DNA from: Scleromatobacter sp045810285
GTDB taxonomy: Bacteria > Pseudomonadota > Gammaproteobacteria > Burkholderiales > Burkholderiaceae_C
Direction of reading: 5' to 3'
Length of the DNA: 34,893 nucleotides
NCBI GenBank assembly: GCA_045810285.1
Contig: JBJMWE010000071.1
Span: 1 to 34,893, forward strand
Shown: one piece after another, positions 22,102 through 30,138 of the stretch
Position numbering within the stretch: position 1 is the stretch's first letter
Layout of the letters: each line of letters starts with the position of its first letter
Made by a program: the position numbers and the translations under genes
The notes under the pieces: model-generated
The model's input: the letters and a program-made list of their open reading frames with translations, nothing else
The model's database searches: none
Told to the model about the DNA's origin: nothing

Positions 22102-23013
22102 ATGAACATCCTGGTCTGCGGGGCACGTGGCTTCATCGGCCGTGCGGCATGCGACGCCTTGCGGCGCCATGGCCACCACGTCGTCGAGGCCGCCTCGGTG
22201 GCGACCGGCCCGGCGTCGATCGCGGTGGACTTCGTGCGCGACGACGACCCGGCGCGCTGGCTGCCGCGCCTGGCCGGCATCGATGCCGTCGTCAACGCCG
22301 TGGGCGTGCTGCGCGACAGCGGGCACCGGCCCCTCGCCGCCGTGCACGAGCAGGTGCCGCGCGCGCTGTTCGAGGCGTGTGCGACGACCGGCGTGCGACG
22401 TGTGGTGCATGTGTCCGCGCTGGGCATCGTGGGCTCGTCGACGGCCTATGCGCGCACCAAGCGCGCCGCGGAGGACGCCTTGCTGGCGCACGTGCGTGCC
22501 GGGCGACTCGACGCCGTCATCGTGCGCCCGAGCATCGTGTTCGGGCGCGCCGGCGCGAGCAGCCGCTTCTTCCTCGCGCTGTCGCGCCTGCCTGCCCTGC
22601 TGCTGCCGCAGGCCGTGCGCGCGACGCGCGTCCAGCCCGTTGCCGTCGCGGAACTGGCCGACGCGCTGGCACGCCTGGTCGAGGCGCCGCTGGAGCCGGC
22701 GCGACCGAGCGCCACCGCGCCGGACGCGACACGACTGCTCGCCGCGGTCGGGCCGGCATCACTGACGCTGGGCGAATTCATCGCGAGCCTGCGCGCCCAG
22801 GCGGGACGCGCGCCCGCGCGGGTGGGCACCCTTCCGGATGCGCTCGCGCGCTGGAGCGCATGCGCCGGCGACGCGCTGCCGATGTCGCCCTGGTGCAGCG
22901 CCACGCTCGCGCTGCTCGCCACCGACAACGTCGCCGACCCGGCGCCCTTCGAGCGGGCGCTCGGCCGGCGCGCCACGCGCTTCGACGCGCTGCTCGCCGC
23001 AGAGGGGACATGA
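22102..23013 (+). CDS. NAD(P)-binding extended SDR / nucleoside-diphosphate-sugar epimerase-like protein
   Basis: 303 residues with a Rossmann N-terminus MNILVCGARGFIGRAACDAL (GxxGxxG at 7-13) and the sequence VHVSALGIVGSSTAYARTKRAAEDALL, where Tyr and the following Lys (YxxxK-like, Y-A-R-T-K) stand at the catalytic position. RPSIVFG is typical of the atypical NDUFA9/complex I 39-kDa-like SDR group. GGAG before the ATG gives the start. The gene ends in an ATGA overlap with the next one. It may reduce a quinone or a carbonyl substrate or be structural; the substrate is not evident. Confidence 0.88.
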   Translation: MNILVCGARGFIGRAACDALRRHGHHVVEAASVATGPASIAVDFVRDDDPARWLPRLAGIDAVVNAVGVLRDSGHRPLAAVHEQVPRALFEACATTGVRRVVHVSALGIVGSSTAYARTKRAAEDALLAHVRAGRLDAVIVRPSIVFGRAGASSRFFLALSRLPALLLPQAVRATRVQPVAVAELADALARLVEAPLEPARPSATAPDATRLLAAVGPASLTLGEFIASLRAQAGRAPARVGTLPDALARWSACAGDALPMSPWCSATLALLATDNVADPAPFERALGRRATRFDALLAAEGT

Positions 23014-23441
23014 GCACGCGCCCGGCCGGACCGACCGGCGCTCCCCCTGCAGCCGACAGGCCCTTGGGTGGCCCGATGGCCGCGCGCGACATCGGCCTGC
23101 TGCGCGGCAGCCTGGTGTTCGTCTGGCTGGCCACCGCCGGCGCCAGCGTGTGGGAAGCGCATGGACGCAGCGCCGCGCTGCTGCAGCAGGCCGGTGTCGC
23201 GGGCACGGCGGTCGGCGTTGCCATGCTGTGGGGCGGCGTCGCGCTCGATGTCGCCATCGGCCTGCTGCTCTGGCGCGCACCGCTGCGCCTGGCCGCGACG
23301 GCGGCGCTGGTGACCACGCTCTCGATGACCGTCGTCACCAGCGCCGTGCTGCCGGGCCTGTGGCTGGATCCGCTCGGCGCGCTCGTGAAGAACCTGCCCA
23401 TCATCGCCGCGCTGCTCGTGCTGCGCCGCAACGCACCATGA
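23010..23441 (+). CDS. DoxX-like four-helix membrane protein
   Basis: 143 residues: a proline-rich lead, then four hydrophobic helices (about 29-45, 58-80, 87-107 and 115-138). Features such as WEAHGRSAALLQQAGV, GVALDVAIGLLLW and LKNLPIIAALLVL fit the DoxX-like group. GAGGGG precedes the ATG, which overlaps the SDR stop as ATGA, and its own stop overlaps the next ATG the same way, so the three genes are translationally coupled. Role unknown; DoxX-type proteins are linked to redox and thiol stress in other bacteria. Confidence 0.8.
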   Translation: MSTRPAGPTGAPPAADRPLGGPMAARDIGLLRGSLVFVWLATAGASVWEAHGRSAALLQQAGVAGTAVGVAMLWGGVALDVAIGLLLWRAPLRLAATAALVTTLSMTVVTSAVLPGLWLDPLGALVKNLPIIAALLVLRRNAP

Positions 23442-23935
23442 ACCTCTACCTCGTCGTCAAGACGCTGCACATCCTGTCCAGCGTGCTGCTCGTGGGCACC
23501 GGCTTCGGCACTGCCTTCTACCTGTTCTTCGCGAACCGCCTGCCCGCGCCCGGCGGCCGCGGCGCCAGCCTCGAGGTGCAGGCCGTCGTGAGCCGCCTCG
23601 TGGTGCGCGCCGACCTCTGGTTCACGACGCCGGCCGTCGTGTTCCAGCCCTTGTCCGGGCTGGTGCTGATGAAGCTGGCCGGCTGGCCGCTGGGCACGCC
23701 CTGGATCGTCGCGTCGATCGCGCTGTACCTGTTCGCGGGCGCCTGCTGGTTGCCGGTGGTGGCGTTGCAGTGGCGCATGGCCCGCCTGGCGGCCGACGCG
23801 CTGGCCGCCGGCCGCGCGCTCGACGCCGTGTACTGGCGGCACGCGCGCCGCTGGGAACGCCTGGGCTACCCGGCCTTCGTCGCGATGCTGGGGGTGTATG
23901 CGTTGATGGTGAACAAGCCAGCGTTGTGGGGCTGA
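23438..23935 (+). CDS. DUF2269-family membrane protein
   Basis: 165 residues, four or more hydrophobic helices. The opening NLYLVVKTLHILSSVLLVGTGFGTAFYLFFANR and the later HARRWERLGYPAFVAMLGVYALMV match DUF2269. His11 in the first helix and His147 could be haem or metal ligands, but this is speculative. It is coupled to the DoxX-like gene by an ATGA overlap and closes the operon. With DCC, SDR and DoxX-like partners it forms a membrane redox module under the GbsR-like regulator (inference). Confidence 0.85.
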   Translation: MNLYLVVKTLHILSSVLLVGTGFGTAFYLFFANRLPAPGGRGASLEVQAVVSRLVVRADLWFTTPAVVFQPLSGLVLMKLAGWPLGTPWIVASIALYLFAGACWLPVVALQWRMARLAADALAAGRALDAVYWRHARRWERLGYPAFVAMLGVYALMVNKPALWG

Positions 23936-24019
23936 CGGGCCGTCGCGCGGGAGCGCCTGTCACTTCGCAAAGTCAATCCCGCGCTCGGCAATTGGCAAGC
24001 GCGGCGTTCGCGCGCCAAG

Positions 24020-24055
24020 CTCGACGCGCCGCGCGGGATGGATCGGCGCGTCGAG
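24020..24055. promoter_or_regulatory. Perfect 12-bp inverted repeat before the three-gene ATPase set
   Basis: CTCGACGCGCCG (24020-24031) and CGGCGCGTCGAG (24044-24055) are exact reverse complements with 12 bases between them, in the 177-base gap 23936-24112. It could be an operator of the downstream genes, an RNA hairpin in their leader or a hairpin at the end of the DUF2269 message. No T-run follows, and no clear promoter hexamers are visible around it. Confidence 0.6.
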
Positions 24056-24112
24056 TGTCGGCGCCGCCATGCTTCGACCCGGATCGCCGCGAATCGAGAG
24101 GGAGAAGCTCAG

Positions 24113-24673
24113 ATGAGGGCGCGCACTCGCCGCAGATCGATGGGCCTCGCCGCCCTGGCGCTCCTCGTCGCCTGCGCCTGCCAGCCGGCGGCGTGGGCGC
24201 AATGCAGGCCTGCCGCCAGCGCGCCGCCGACCGGCGGCGTGCGGCCGCCCGTGCCGGCCAACCTGCAGAACGTGGCCTGCGGCGACGTCACCATCAGCCT
24301 CGCGGCGCCGCCTGCCGCAAGCGCCGCATCCACCCCCTCGCCGGCCGCGAGCGCCGGCGCGGTGGCGCCGGCCGCCGGCCATGAGGCACTGCGCCTGAAC
24401 GGGCTGTTCGTGGCCGCCACCGCCCTCGGGCTGGCCGTGATCGTCATGGTGTTCGGCTTCTGGTGCGCCCGCGGCGACCGGCCAATCGCCATCAACCGGG
24501 ATTCCATCCGCTTTGGTGGCGCAGGACACGGATGGGAGGCGTCGCCCGCGCTGGCGGCGCTCGTCGCCGCCGGCGTCATCGCAGCACTGGCGCTGATGCT
24601 CGCGGTGCAGGCGCTGGACTTCGGCCAGATGCCCGCGAAGGCGGAGACGCCATCCGCCAGGGAGAAGAGCTGA
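24113..24673 (+). CDS. Exported protein with two transmembrane helices, unknown (first gene of ATPase set)
   Basis: 186 residues. The N-terminus is either a lipoprotein signal (LVAC, Cys21) or a normal signal peptide cut after AWA (29). A short segment with two cysteines (31 and 56) follows, then an Ala/Pro/Ser-rich linker (about 65-90), a helix at about 98-121, a charged loop (RGDRPIAINRDSIRFGG), a second helix at about 143-166 and a short tail. The two cysteines would be outside the inner membrane and the charged loop inside, available for contact with the ATPase. GGGAG before the ATG at 24113 gives the start. It ends in a TGATG overlap with the ATPase gene. I do not recognise the family. 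Confidence 0.75.
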   Translation: MRARTRRRSMGLAALALLVACACQPAAWAQCRPAASAPPTGGVRPPVPANLQNVACGDVTISLAAPPAASAASTPSPAASAGAVAPAAGHEALRLNGLFVAATALGLAVIVMVFGFWCARGDRPIAINRDSIRFGGAGHGWEASPALAALVAAGVIAALALMLAVQALDFGQMPAKAETPSAREKS

Positions 24674-25944
24674 TGGCGCTGCGCGTCCGCGACCAGCAGC
24701 AGCCCCTGACCGACGTCGGCCCGAGCGGCCGGCACGCGATCGCCAGCACCATCCTTGCCGAGTGCGCGGCCGGGGACCTGCTGCTCAACGAGCTCGAGCG
24801 CTATTGCGGCCGCAAGGTGGAGGGCCGGTCGATCCTGCTCGCGGGACTTCGCGGCGTCGGCAAGACGACCCTGGCGACCGCTGCAGTGCAGAAGGTGATG
24901 CACCTGGCCGAGGATGGCACCCGGCTGCCGATGCGTCCGCTGCACGTCGTGCTGCTCGGCCCCAACCTCTTCCTGGACTCGCGCGGCCGGGCGGCCGACG
25001 ACGAGAAGCGGACGCGCGGCCGCGTGCTGGAGCAGGTGGTGCTGGGCATCTACGCGGCGCTGTCGCAGGAGCTGGTCCGCGGATTCCGCGACCTGGCCCG
25101 CATGGCGGCGCAGGACCGCGCGCGGCAGCACTTCGGCCTGGAGCTGGCCGCAGCGCTGGAAACACGGCTGCCCGAAGGCCCGCCCTTGTCCGAACTGCGG
25201 GAGTTCTGGCGATCGGCCGACGCGCTGCAGACGGGTGTCCTGTTCCGCAATTGCCGCCGGCCGGGCCAGGGCATGCTCGAACTCTCGGCACTCTCGGGCA
25301 TGGGCTACGCCTACCAACGGGTGTCGGGCAAGTTCACCCAGAGCAACCAGAGCACCACCTCGAGCTCGACATCCGACGAGCGCAGCAGCGGCCTGGACCT
25401 GCGGCTGGCGGACGCCGTCAAACCGCTGGCGAGCGTGGGCAGCGGCGCCGCGATCGCCGCCGCCGCCGCCAGCGCGCATGGCCTGGCGACCTCGCTCGTG
25501 GCCGGTCTGGCCTCGGCGCTGGCTGCCGGCGCCCTCTTCCGATTTGCGTCCACCACGGCCCGCAAGCAGGAGGACAAGCGCGACTACACCTTTCTCCCCG
25601 ACACGCGCCCCGAGACGCTCGACCGGGTGCTGCCGGCCCTGATCTCCCGGCTCAAGGTGGCCGGCCTGGCACCGGTCATCATCTTCGACGAGCTCGACAA
25701 GGTCGACGACCTGTGGACGCGCCACGACGCGCTGCTCAAGAACATGAAGAAGCTGTTCGCCGAGACGCTCTACACCTGCTCGCTCGTGAACCGCAACTTC
25801 ATGGAACAGCTGCGGGCGGCGCAGGAAGGAGATCCCTATGGGCGCAACTTCTCCTACTTCACGCATCGGTCCTACGTGAGCTACGAGCCGCGCGCCATGC
25901 ACGACTACCTCGACCGGATCATCATGGTGGCCGATGGACACTGA
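24673..25944 (+). CDS. P-loop ATPase with hydrophobic insert (KAP- or Sll1717-like), unknown system
   Basis: 423 residues. Walker A is GLRGVGKT (58-65), Walker B is VIIFDELDKVDD (335-346) with Asp339 and Glu340, and SLVNRNF (370-376) may be the sensor strand. The distance of about 270 residues between Walker A and B is large. It is filled by a helical part, a Ser/Thr-rich linker (222-239) and a hydrophobic stretch (about 255-293) that could cross the membrane. A membrane insert inside the P-loop domain is a hallmark of KAP NTPases. The protein stops at residue 423 just where AAA-type proteins continue into the lid, and the next gene opens with lid-like sequence. The start overlaps the preceding stop (TGATG). 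Function unknown. Confidence 0.82.
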   Translation: MALRVRDQQQPLTDVGPSGRHAIASTILAECAAGDLLLNELERYCGRKVEGRSILLAGLRGVGKTTLATAAVQKVMHLAEDGTRLPMRPLHVVLLGPNLFLDSRGRAADDEKRTRGRVLEQVVLGIYAALSQELVRGFRDLARMAAQDRARQHFGLELAAALETRLPEGPPLSELREFWRSADALQTGVLFRNCRRPGQGMLELSALSGMGYAYQRVSGKFTQSNQSTTSSSTSDERSSGLDLRLADAVKPLASVGSGAAIAAAAASAHGLATSLVAGLASALAAGALFRFASTTARKQEDKRDYTFLPDTRPETLDRVLPALISRLKVAGLAPVIIFDELDKVDDLWTRHDALLKNMKKLFAETLYTCSLVNRNFMEQLRAAQEGDPYGRNFSYFTHRSYVSYEPRAMHDYLDRIIMVADGH

Positions 25945-27994
25945 GGTCTCCGCGAGCCGCCTGGACCGCAGCGTCCTGCGCTACGTGCTGCTGCACGAGT
26001 CACGCCTGAACATGCTCGCTCTTGAGCGCGCGCTGCAGGCCCTGCGCGGCACGGACGAACAGCTGCGGCTGGCGCCCGGCGAGGTGCGCAGCCTCAACGT
26101 GCACCGCATCGCCGTGACGTTCCAGTTGGCCGCCGAGATCCAGTTGGCCGACCCCGACGTCGTCAACTGGATCGGCCAGGACAAGGACGGCCTGCGGCGG
26201 CAGATGGCCATTGACGCCGCCTACTTCCCCAGCGAACTGTGGCGCACGGGCGAGGCAGCCGCCTTCCTGCCGTGGAGACCTCAATCGGACTGGCATTCCG
26301 GCAACGGCGCCTTCCAGGAGTACATGCGCCAGAGAACGCGCCTGCACGAGGATGCCGGCAAGCAGCGTCGCCAGGCCGATCCGCCGCGCGGCACCGACGG
26401 GGCGGGCGCCGACGCCGATCCGACGATGGACTACCTGGCGCTGGTCGCGGAGGGCGTGATGTCGATGCTGTACGAGCGCTTCGAACGCCACCAGTGGCAC
26501 CGCATCGCGCAAGCGCGCGCGGGCGGCGTCCTCAGGATGCCGTCGCCCGAAGTCTTCGACGCGCTCCTCGCCGACGATCGCTCGCTCGTCGACAACTTCG
26601 GGCAATGGCGCTACTCGCCCGTCAACCAGCGTCCGGTGCGCGAGGAGTCGATGCCCCGTATCGGCGACGACGTGGCGACCATCCTGCGGATCAGCCGGCT
26701 CTTGGCTGCGGAGCTCGGCACGGTCGTCGAGGAAGGCGTGTTCCCGGAGACGCTGATGGCGATCCTCGCCGACGAGGTGCGTATCCTTCCGACGTCGCCC
26801 GCCGTCTCCTCGGTGGCGCGCGCGCTCGTCGATGTCGGCCAGCGAAGCTCGGAGATCGGTCTTCGACCGGACGCCCGCCAGATCGACGACGAGTACCTGC
26901 TGCACGAGTTCGCCGCGCTGCTCGGCCTGTGCGAGGACATCCTCGTGCTGGCGATCGCGTGCGCGGCGTTTCTCGCGGGGGTCGCCGCCGCGAATGCCGC
27001 CGACCAGCTCGGCGAGGAGACGATCGGCGAACGGACGATCCGCGCGCTGCGCGTGCTCGCCGCCGGCCTCAATTTCGACGTCAAGGACAAGGACGGGATC
27101 CGGGACAGCCTGCGGCGCTTCCTCAAGGGCCTGCCGGGCAGCGCGGCGCGCCCGACGAAGATCCTCGTACCACCGATCGACGGCGTCGCGCGCATGGACG
27201 AACTGCGCGATCGCGTCCATGTCGCGCGTTCCGTCGGGCCGGACGTGCGGGTCTCGTCCGCCCTGTACGACGCCTGGAACCAGTCCGAGGAGCGGCTGGG
27301 CCTGTACGTCGAAACGGGCGTCATGGCCGACGCCGGCCCGCACGAACTGCTGTGCGCCGTCGCGCAGGCGGGGCCAGGCAAGTGGGTGGACATCGATCCG
27401 CGCGCGATGACGCTGCAGGACTGGAGCGATGCGCTCCTCGCAGCGCTCGAGCGCTCCACACCGGAGTGGCTCGCTGCGCTGGCGCTGCGGCGGCTCGGTG
27501 CCGATGCGGCCTCCGCCCCGCAATGCGAAGCCCTGCTGCAGGCACTCGTCAAGGCGCTGTCCACGGCAAAGCCTCCGATGGAGTCCACGGAGCTCGCCAG
27601 GCTGCGCAAGGCGTTCGGGGCGCGACGCGGCGACGGCATCCAGCGCACGCTCCTGGTCGTGCGGCAACCCCTGACGCGCACCTTCGAGGGCGACGCCTGG
27701 CGCCAGCCGCCGGCCGACACCCTGGTATGGCTGTTCACCGCGCCGCAGGCGCAGGGCTTCGGCGGCCGGGTGCAGCCGCTGCTCCAGGCACTCCCCCTCC
27801 CGGTGGAGATCGCGTTCGAAGAACCCGTGCCGGCCAGTGCGGTCGACTCGGTGATGATCACGCTGGACCTGCCCAGGCGCCCGGGAACCCTCGCCAGCGC
27901 ATTCCGCAACGCCTTCGCACCCGGGAGCAGGGCACGCCTGGCCCGGCGCTTCCGCGGCGAGGACGTCTGCCGGCCGAGCGACCTCTTCTACTGA
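25934..27994 (+). CDS. Large protein of unknown function, partner of the ATPase
   Basis: 686 residues; I do not recognise it. It begins within the last codons of the ATPase gene (11-base overlap, different frame). The first 40 residues (SVLRYVLLHESRLNMLALERAL) look like the C-terminal helical lid of AAA/KAP ATPases, so this gene may continue the ATPase polypeptide functionally. A charged helical part follows, then an acidic Gly/Ala linker (about 148-164), a helical domain, one probable membrane helix (about 335-357), and a C-terminal domain of mixed alpha/beta type ending FRGEDVCRPSDLFY. No nuclease, protease or toxin motif is visible. Composition matches the neighbours, giving no sign of recent transfer. 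Confidence 0.75.
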   Translation: MDTEVSASRLDRSVLRYVLLHESRLNMLALERALQALRGTDEQLRLAPGEVRSLNVHRIAVTFQLAAEIQLADPDVVNWIGQDKDGLRRQMAIDAAYFPSELWRTGEAAAFLPWRPQSDWHSGNGAFQEYMRQRTRLHEDAGKQRRQADPPRGTDGAGADADPTMDYLALVAEGVMSMLYERFERHQWHRIAQARAGGVLRMPSPEVFDALLADDRSLVDNFGQWRYSPVNQRPVREESMPRIGDDVATILRISRLLAAELGTVVEEGVFPETLMAILADEVRILPTSPAVSSVARALVDVGQRSSEIGLRPDARQIDDEYLLHEFAALLGLCEDILVLAIACAAFLAGVAAANAADQLGEETIGERTIRALRVLAAGLNFDVKDKDGIRDSLRRFLKGLPGSAARPTKILVPPIDGVARMDELRDRVHVARSVGPDVRVSSALYDAWNQSEERLGLYVETGVMADAGPHELLCAVAQAGPGKWVDIDPRAMTLQDWSDALLAALERSTPEWLAALALRRLGADAASAPQCEALLQALVKALSTAKPPMESTELARLRKAFGARRGDGIQRTLLVVRQPLTRTFEGDAWRQPPADTLVWLFTAPQAQGFGGRVQPLLQALPLPVEIAFEEPVPASAVDSVMITLDLPRRPGTLASAFRNAFAPGSRARLARRFRGEDVCRPSDLFY

Positions 27995-28062
27995 GGAGCG
28001 GTCGTTCGTTCAGCGCCGCAGGACGCCGGCGGACCGCGGGGCACGCCCGCCGCCGCCGCGCC

Positions 28063-29550
28063 TCAGGGCGCGTACAGCGCCGTGCAATGCCCCGGCTGCG
28101 ACGGGCTGGCCGCGATCGCGCCGCCCTTGGGCACGCACTGGCTGGCCGGCAGGCCGGCGTGCGTCTCCACGTGCGCCACCATCAGGTCGAACGCCGCATG
28201 CGCGTGGGGCTCGATGAGCGCCAGCTGCGGGAACGCATCCTGGTAGGTCTCGATGTGGTTGCCATTCTGCACCTCGTACAGGCGGTAGGCCGCGTCGCGG
28301 TCGTCGTGGTGCGGGCCCCAGCCGTGGTCGCGGTCGCGCGACTGCGCGGCCGCCACCTTGCGCGCGTAGGCGCGGGCGTGGTGGTCGATGGGCAGCAGCG
28401 CGTCCATCGTGCCGGCCACCGTGATGAGCGGGCGCTGGATGCGTCCGGTGGTGGCGAAGGACGCCACGTTCGCGCCGACGTCCGACGCCGACAGCCGCGC
28501 CACGTAGTTGTAGTTGCCGGGGCCCGCGTTGTACGTGTCGTACGTCGGGTCGAGCCGCTTCTGCCACTGGCACTGCGTCACTTCCCAGAACGCGCCCCAG
28601 TAGTTCGTCCAGAGCGTGGAGGTGGGGCTGGCGACGATGTCGGGCGGGTAGCCGGCGGCGCGGATGTTCCTGGCTGCCGTGCTGTCCGGGTTCAGGCCCG
28701 AGGCGGCGTAGTCGTTGTAGTTGAGGATGGCCGCCGGCAGGTCGGTGAGCAGGTTGGGCGCGTGCTCGTCGACGAAGGTGCCTTCCCAGTCGACGCCGCC
28801 GTCGAACAGCTCGGGCGCCGTCTCGATGGCCCGGCGCACCTGGTAGCCGCCGTTGGACGTGCCCACCGCATACGTGAAGCGCGGCGGCCTGCCGTAGCTG
28901 GACACGACGCCCTGGCGCGCGAGCTGCGCGGCCTTGATCATGTACTCCTGCCAGCGCGCGAACGGCTGGTCGGGGCCGTTGTCATAGAAGTTCACGTACG
29001 TCGCCGACACCGGGTTGAGCCGGCAGCCCAGCGGGTCGGCAGCGGTCGACAGCTTCAGGTTCAGCACGCCCTTGTTCTGCGACGCGTAGGCATAGCCCTT
29101 CTGGACGACGTAGTCGCTCCAGGAGAAGTCGCCGTTGAACTCGCTGCGCGTGCCCGACGCGCCCGCCACGACGAGGCGGCCGTTCCAGTCCCTGGGCAGG
29201 CGCAGCAGGAAGCGCGCCTGGCCCGTCGGGTCGGACGCGATGCGGCCATCGAGCTGCAGGCCCGGCACCACCTTGGTGATGGGCGCGCGCTTGGCCGCGC
29301 TGGGCGCGATCGTCGCGCGGTCCGTCTGCGGGGTGAACGCGAACGCGGGCAGCGTGGGGATCGCGTTGTTGGCCGGCGTGGTGTCCGGGTTGGTGGTGGT
29401 GAGGTCCGAACTGTCCACGCAGGTGGCGTCGGCCAGCTGCGAACCGAACTGCTGGAGCAGGCGGTCACAGGCCGTGGAGGCACTGGCGGCCAGGGGAATG
29501 AAACAGGCGAGCGCCACCAGCGGCGCCCGACGGCGAATCACGATCGTCAT
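28063..29550 (-). CDS. Secreted alpha/beta hydrolase (esterase; tannase / hydroxybutyrate-oligomer-hydrolase-like)
   Basis: 495 residues with a signal peptide (about 1-25, ending AASAS). The nucleophile is Ser232 in GTSNGG, with Asp383 in AGTMDALLP and His432 in NGNHIET completing a plausible triad. The text AVGTSNGGYQVRRAIETAPELFDGGVDWEGTF resembles secreted esterases of the tannase/feruloyl-esterase and 3-hydroxybutyrate-oligomer hydrolase groups; I cannot decide between them. Cysteines at 28, 44, 176, 327 and near the C-terminus suggest disulfides in the exported protein. AAGGAG at 29559-29564 selects the ATG at 29550 over an upstream in-frame codon. Confidence 0.82.
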   Translation of the reverse strand: MTIVIRRRAPLVALACFIPLAASASTACDRLLQQFGSQLADATCVDSSDLTTTNPDTTPANNAIPTLPAFAFTPQTDRATIAPSAAKRAPITKVVPGLQLDGRIASDPTGQARFLLRLPRDWNGRLVVAGASGTRSEFNGDFSWSDYVVQKGYAYASQNKGVLNLKLSTAADPLGCRLNPVSATYVNFYDNGPDQPFARWQEYMIKAAQLARQGVVSSYGRPPRFTYAVGTSNGGYQVRRAIETAPELFDGGVDWEGTFVDEHAPNLLTDLPAAILNYNDYAASGLNPDSTAARNIRAAGYPPDIVASPTSTLWTNYWGAFWEVTQCQWQKRLDPTYDTYNAGPGNYNYVARLSASDVGANVASFATTGRIQRPLITVAGTMDALLPIDHHARAYARKVAAAQSRDRDHGWGPHHDDRDAAYRLYEVQNGNHIETYQDAFPQLALIEPHAHAAFDLMVAHVETHAGLPASQCVPKGGAIAASPSQPGHCTALYAP

Positions 29551-29558
29551 CGGCAAGT

Positions 29559-29564
29559 CTCCTT
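29559..29564 (-). promoter_or_regulatory. Ribosome binding site of the secreted hydrolase gene
   Basis: AAGGAG lies eight bases before the ATG at 29550, one of the few consensus ribosome sites in this window, and decides the start. Confidence 0.65.
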
Positions 29565-29647
29565 GGGTTTCTTCGAGGCCCGCGAAGACTACGTCCGGCA
29601 CCAGCGCGGCGCAATCCGTCTTTGGTGCTGCTCGTCATTTCACCTAA

Positions 29648-29664
29648 GGGGATTCCCGATCCCC
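29648..29664 (-). terminator. Hairpin after the small membrane protein gene
   Basis: GGGGAT (29648-29653) and ATCCCC (29659-29664) pair around a five-base loop, 17 bases past the stop of the 127-residue protein. A second small hairpin (CGCGCC/GGCGCG) precedes it. No T-run, so the termination role is tentative. Confidence 0.4.
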
Positions 29665-29680
29665 GCGCCGAGGCGCGTGT

Positions 29681-30064
29681 TCAGGACACCTGCGACGGCC
29701 CCGCCTTGCGGCCGTAGGCGGCCGTGCCCGTGGCGCCCAGCACGCCCCCCAGCACCAGCAGGTAGCACAACGCGAACGTGCCACCGCTGCCGTGGATGGC
29801 CAGCAGGCCCGCGCCGGCCGCCACCAGGCCGATGGCGGCCAGCAGCGCCAGCAGCAGCAGCGCGCTCGCCACGACGCGCGTGGGCGTGCCGCGCAGCGGG
29901 TCGACGTCGCTGACGACCAGCAGCAACCAGCCGACCAGCGTCAGCAACGGGAACAGGATCCACAGCGACGGCCCCGCCGCCGCGAGGCCGAAGGCCGCGG
30001 CGCCGAGCAGCGCGCCGGCCAGGATGCCCAACGCGGCCAGCAGGCCGCCCGCGATCGCGATCAT
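29681..30064 (-). CDS. Four-helix small membrane protein, unknown
   Basis: 127 residues with four hydrophobic helices (about 3-30, 33-50, 64-86 and 93-114), separated by short polar turns (SDVDPLRGTPTR). No signal peptide cleavage site or catalytic motif is visible and I do not recognise a family. It follows the BKACE gene after a 74-base gap that contains a strong hairpin, so it may be transcribed separately. The ATG at 30064 is the first start that gives a membrane protein. Confidence 0.65.
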   Translation of the reverse strand: MIAIAGGLLAALGILAGALLGAAAFGLAAAGPSLWILFPLLTLVGWLLLVVSDVDPLRGTPTRVVASALLLLALLAAIGLVAAGAGLLAIHGSGGTFALCYLLVLGGVLGATGTAAYGRKAGPSQVS

Positions 30065-30105
30065 GTCGTTCGCTCCGAGTTCAGATGGCGCCAGGATAGT
30101 CCATC

Positions 30106-30134
30106 GGCGGGAGCCCGCGCAGCGCGGGCCCGCC
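30106..30134 (-). terminator. Long GC hairpin after the BKACE gene
   Basis: GCCCGCG (30113-30119) and CGCGGGC (30123-30129) form a seven-base stem with a CAG loop, extended by GGCGG/CCGCC pairs outside a single bulged base. It begins a few bases after the BKACE stop and marks the probable end of the acyl-CoA operon. There is no T-run. Confidence 0.5.
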
Positions 30135-30138
30135 TTCG

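Noticed and set aside
24113..27994. Naming the three-gene set as a known phage-defence system
   Set aside because: No nuclease, TIR, protease, reverse transcriptase or other effector signature is seen and there are no mobile or defence neighbours. Such a claim would go beyond the sequence.
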